NCBI GenBank assembly: GCA_020846995.1
Contig: JADLCV010000268.1
Location: forward strand, 1-35,901
Reading direction: 5' to 3'
Length of the DNA stretch: 35,901 nucleotides
Source: Paracoccaceae bacterium
GTDB taxonomy: Bacteria; Pseudomonadota; Alphaproteobacteria; Rhodobacterales; Rhodobacteraceae
Shown here: one piece after another, positions 33,835 through 35,901 of the stretch
How positions within the stretch are numbered: position 1 is the stretch's first letter
Layout: the number at the start of each line of letters is the position of its first letter
Notes under the pieces: model-generated
Database searches by the model: none
Told to the model about the DNA's origin: nothing
What the model saw: only the letters and a program-made list of their open reading frames with translations
Made by a program: the position numbers and the translations under genes

Positions 33835-35274
33835 ATGGCGCTCTGGTTCGATCCCGCGGAATATCTGGTCGGCGGCCGCTGGCAGGGGGCGGCGGCGAGC
33901 CTTCCGGCCGAGGATCCCTCGACCGGCGCGGTCGTCGCCGCGATCGCGAGGGGCGGGGCGGCCGAGATCGACGCCGCCGTCGCCGCCGCCGCCCGGGCGC
34001 TCGCGGGGCCCTGGGGGCGGATGGCGCCGGCCGAGCGCGGGCGCATCCTCGCCCGCCTCGGCCGCCTCGTCGAGGAGCGGGCCGAGGATCTCGCCCGCAT
34101 CGAGGCGGGCGACGTCGGCAAGCCCCTGGCGCAGGCCCGCGCCGACGCCCGCGCGCTCGCCCGCTACCTCGAGTTCTACGGCGGCGCCGTCGACAAGACC
34201 CATGGCGAGACCATCCCCTACCTCGCCGGCTACACCGTCCTCACCCTCCGCGAGCCCCACGGGGTGACGGGCCACATCGTGCCCTGGAACTACCCCCTGC
34301 AGATCATCGGCCGCTCGGTCGGGGCGGCCCTCGCCATGGGCAACGCCTGCGTCCTCAAGCCGGCCGAGCAGGCGAGCCTCTCGGCCCTCGCCTTCGCCCG
34401 GCTCGGGGACGAGGCCGGGCTGCCGGCGGGGGCGCTGAACGTCGTCCCCGGGCTCGGGGCCGAGGCGGGGGCGGCCCTCGCGGGCCATCCCGGCATCCGC
34501 CATCTCTCGTTCACGGGCTCGGTCGCGACCGGGCGGGCGGTGCAGGCGGCGGCGGCGGCGAACGTCGTGCCGGTGACGCTCGAGCTCGGCGGCAAGTCGC
34601 CGCAGCTCGTCTTCGCCGATGCCGACCTCGACCGGGCCCTCCCCTTCCTCGTCGCCCCGGGCATCCAGAACGCCGGCCAGACCTGCTCGGCCGCCGCCCG
34701 CATCCTCGTCGAGCGGGCCGTCTATCCGGAGGTCGTGGCCCGCATGGCCGAGATCTACGGCCGCCTCGTCGCCGGCCCGGCGCTGGCCGACCACGACCTC
34801 GGCCCCCTCATCAGCGCCGCCCAGAAGGCGCGCGTCGGGCGCTATCTCGAGGCCGGCCGCGGCCTCGCCCTCGCCGCCCGCGGCCGCGTCGCCGCCGACG
34901 CGCCGGCCGGCGGCCACTACCTCGCCCCCCACCTCTTCGCCGACGTGCCGCCGGCCCATGTCCTCGCCCAGGAGGAGATCTTCGGCCCCGTCCAGGTCGT
35001 GATCCCGTTCGCCTCCGAGGCCGAGGCGGTGGCGATCGCCAACGGCACGCCCTACGGGCTGGTCGCAAGCCTGTGGACGGAGAACGGGGGGCGCCAGCTC
35101 CGCCTCGCCCGCGCGCTCCGGGCCGGCCAGGTGTTCCTCAACACCTATGGCGCCGGCGGCGGGGTGGAACTTCCCTTCGGCGGCACCGGCCAGTCGGGCC
35201 ACGGCCGCGAGAAGGGGTTCGAGGCGCTCCGCGGTTTCTCGACCCTGAAGACCGTCGCTGCCTGGCACGGCTGA
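33835..35274 (+). CDS. NAD(P)+-dependent aldehyde dehydrogenase
   Basis: 479 residues. Standard ALDH layout: TGHIVPWNYPLQII with Asn152, SFTGSVATGRAVQ, the general base Glu250 in LELGGKSPQLVF, the catalytic Cys284 in NAGQTCSAAARILVE, QEEIFGPVQVVIPF, and NTYGAGGGVELPFGGTGQSGHGREKGFEAL at the end. Looks like the betaine-aldehyde or gamma-aminobutyraldehyde side of the family, but substrate cannot be fixed. GGGGGGAGGGCG precedes ATG 33835; ATG 33793 would add 14 poorly conserved residues. 121 bases after idi, probably its own or the same transcript. Confidence 0.93.
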   Translation: MALWFDPAEYLVGGRWQGAAASLPAEDPSTGAVVAAIARGGAAEIDAAVAAAARALAGPWGRMAPAERGRILARLGRLVEERAEDLARIEAGDVGKPLAQARADARALARYLEFYGGAVDKTHGETIPYLAGYTVLTLREPHGVTGHIVPWNYPLQIIGRSVGAALAMGNACVLKPAEQASLSALAFARLGDEAGLPAGALNVVPGLGAEAGAALAGHPGIRHLSFTGSVATGRAVQAAAAANVVPVTLELGGKSPQLVFADADLDRALPFLVAPGIQNAGQTCSAAARILVERAVYPEVVARMAEIYGRLVAGPALADHDLGPLISAAQKARVGRYLEAGRGLALAARGRVAADAPAGGHYLAPHLFADVPPAHVLAQEEIFGPVQVVIPFASEAEAVAIANGTPYGLVASLWTENGGRQLRLARALRAGQVFLNTYGAGGGVELPFGGTGQSGHGREKGFEALRGFSTLKTVAAWHG

Positions 35275-35320
35275 GGGCGGGCCGGGCGCCGCCCCGCGGC
35301 CGGCCGGGGGAGGCCCGCCC
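35275..35320 (+). terminator. Hairpin directly after the aldehyde dehydrogenase stop
   Basis: GGGCGGGCC (35275-35283) pairs perfectly with GGCCCGCCC (35312-35320); the 28-base loop has its own GC-rich pairing. It starts at the base after TGA. Confidence 0.4.
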
Positions 35321-35374
35321 GGACCCCCGCGCCCCGCCGCCTTCCTCCCGCCCGGCGTCCTGTGGCCTGCGCCC

Positions 35375-35540
35375 GTGCCACCGGCAAGGGCGGTTCCCCC
35401 TCACCCTCTGGCGGGCGCTGTCCGTGGCTCGGGGGCGCGGAGGGGCGAACCGCGGCCCGCTCAGACCAAGGGGCCACGTGCCCTTCACGGCGACCCCCCT
35501 CCCCAAGGAACCGCCCCGCCGCCTCCCTTCCGCCCGTGCG
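35375..35540. repeat. Imperfect tandem duplication beyond rnpB, unit A
   Basis: Shares with unit B the ordered blocks GTGCCAC-GGCA, CTCACCC, GCGGGCGCT, CTG-CCGTG, CTTCACGGCGAC, GGAACCGCC and CCGCCCGTG. Divergence is considerable. On the minus strand both units hold a GTGAAGG start-like codon and keep partly similar reading (VKGTWPLGLSGP here), but no protein family is recognised. Confidence 0.7.
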
Positions 35541-35574
35541 CCCGCACGGGCAGCGCCCGCCGTTCGGGGGGCTG

Positions 35575-35595
35575 CGTCGTGCCACTGGCACGACG
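35575..35595. other. 21-bp near-perfect palindrome in the rnpB-proximal repeat
   Basis: CGTCGTGCCA, one central base, TGGCACGACG: ten paired bases each side. In unit A the same place is degenerate. A second hairpin, GCCCGTGCG / CGCACGGGC (35532-35551), lies just before. They could be terminators or structured RNA. Confidence 0.6.
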
Positions 35596-35768
35596 GTCCC
35601 GCCTCACCCCATGGGCGGGCGCTTCGCGCCGCCCGCGGCCGGGCGCTGCCCGTGTATTGGGGGAGAGGAGGGGAGGACCATGGCCAGCTCCGCCCAGGGG
35701 GCCGAGTTTCCTTCACGGCGACGCCACGCCCCGGGGAACCGCCTGGCCGCCTATTCTCCGCCCGTGGG
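35579..35768. repeat. Imperfect tandem duplication beyond rnpB, unit B
   Basis: Matches unit A at an offset of 204 bases at its left and 228 at its right, because of a 24-base insertion at about 35624-35648. Its left end is part of a near-perfect palindrome (35575-35595). The right end can form a hairpin (about 35757-35784) that may stop the rnpB transcript. Confidence 0.7.
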
Positions 35769-35802
35769 CCAGCCCGGGCAGAGCGGGGCGGGGGGTGTGC
35801 TG

Positions 35803-35901
35803 CGCGGACGGCCTCTAAGCCGGATTCTGTCCCGGGGGTCTCCCCCCTTGGATGGCCATTCCTCTGGGCGGCGCGTCACCGCGCCGCTCGTGCTGCCAAC
35901 C
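35803..35901 (-). ncRNA. rnpB: RNase P RNA, 3' part (gene continues past the window end)
   Basis: Read on the minus strand, the sequence has AGAGGAATGGCCATCC followed by GGGACAGAATCCGGCTTAGAGG, the conserved 3' region of bacterial class A RNase P RNA (ACAGAA and the CCGGCTTA block, compare GACAGAACCCGGCTTA in E. coli). The GGGGGGAGACCCCC between them is a variable hairpin. This RNA is the catalytic part of RNase P, which trims tRNA 5' ends. The 3' end is placed near 35803 by the expected terminal helix (AGGCCGTCCGC); the true end may differ by several bases. Most of the gene lies to the right of the window. Confidence 0.92.

Larger units (their letters stand above)
35275..35802. other. Gene-free region between the aldehyde dehydrogenase and rnpB
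   Basis: 528 bases containing the hairpin after the dehydrogenase, the two duplicated units and the palindromes listed separately. Open frames cross it on both strands, but I recognise no protein. Confidence 0.4.

Noticed and set aside
35375..35818. 147-codon plus-strand frame in the region beyond rnpB
   Set aside because: It overlaps the rnpB 3' end, is low in complexity, and its internal repetition is explained by the DNA duplication.

Overview
The window is very GC-rich chromosomal DNA with strong third-position G/C bias. The gene set (purL-bolA-grxD order, an NsrR-like regulator, PucC/Bch2-family protein next to idi, NMAFKL-type cytochrome c, alphaproteobacterial-looking rnpB end) points to an alphaproteobacterium, most likely near Rhodobacterales or another lineage with phototrophic ancestry. 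I see no tRNA, rRNA, insertion sequence, phage gene or CRISPR array. Most long open frames opposite the genes are GC shadows.

Layout. 1-596 (-): start of a secreted RCC1-repeat protein, cut by the window edge. 955-3955 (+): purL, bolA, grxD. 4264-4731 (+): NsrR-type Rrf2 regulator. 5099-5521 (-): ndk. 5649-7517 (+): ABC-F ATPase. 7564-8958 (-): FAD-linked 2-hydroxyacid dehydrogenase. 9120-9683 (-): secreted PPC-like beta-sandwich protein. 10011-12872 (-): threonine dehydratase-like enzyme and, upstream of it, an FbpB-type iron permease. 13650-14660 (+): FbpA-type iron-binding protein. 14742-16913: hemE (-) and hemC (+), divergent.

17029-29570 (+) is one long operon of eleven genes, several joined by GTGA or short overlaps: GntR/FCD regulator, rhodanese, two Dpp/Opp permeases, family-5 solute-binding protein, two Dpp/Opp ATPases, alpha/beta hydrolase, MACS-type acyl-CoA synthetase, CocE/NonD-type hydrolase, AbgB-like M20 amidohydrolase. 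Together they look like a self-contained uptake and breakdown pathway for an amide- or ester-linked carboxylic acid: import, hydrolysis, then activation of the released acid to its CoA thioester. The substrate cannot be read from sequence. This is the best candidate here for an undescribed pathway.

29906-35274: EntS-like MFS exporter (+), cytochrome c2-like protein (-) with a clear promoter, a Bch2/PucC-family protein overlapping idi (+), and an aldehyde dehydrogenase (+). In classical photosynthesis clusters bchP lies between bch2 and idi; here it is absent and the two genes overlap by GTGA. The window ends inside rnpB (-), with an imperfect ~170-190 bp tandem duplication just beyond the rnpB 3' end.

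Small-scale structure of note: an eight-unit 12-bp tandem repeat carrying Shine-Dalgarno motifs directly before the dehydratase start; a perfect 56-bp direct repeat tied to a duplicated start region of the iron permease; interleaved inverted repeats upstream of fbpA; a GntR-type operator; and several strong hairpins between convergent genes.
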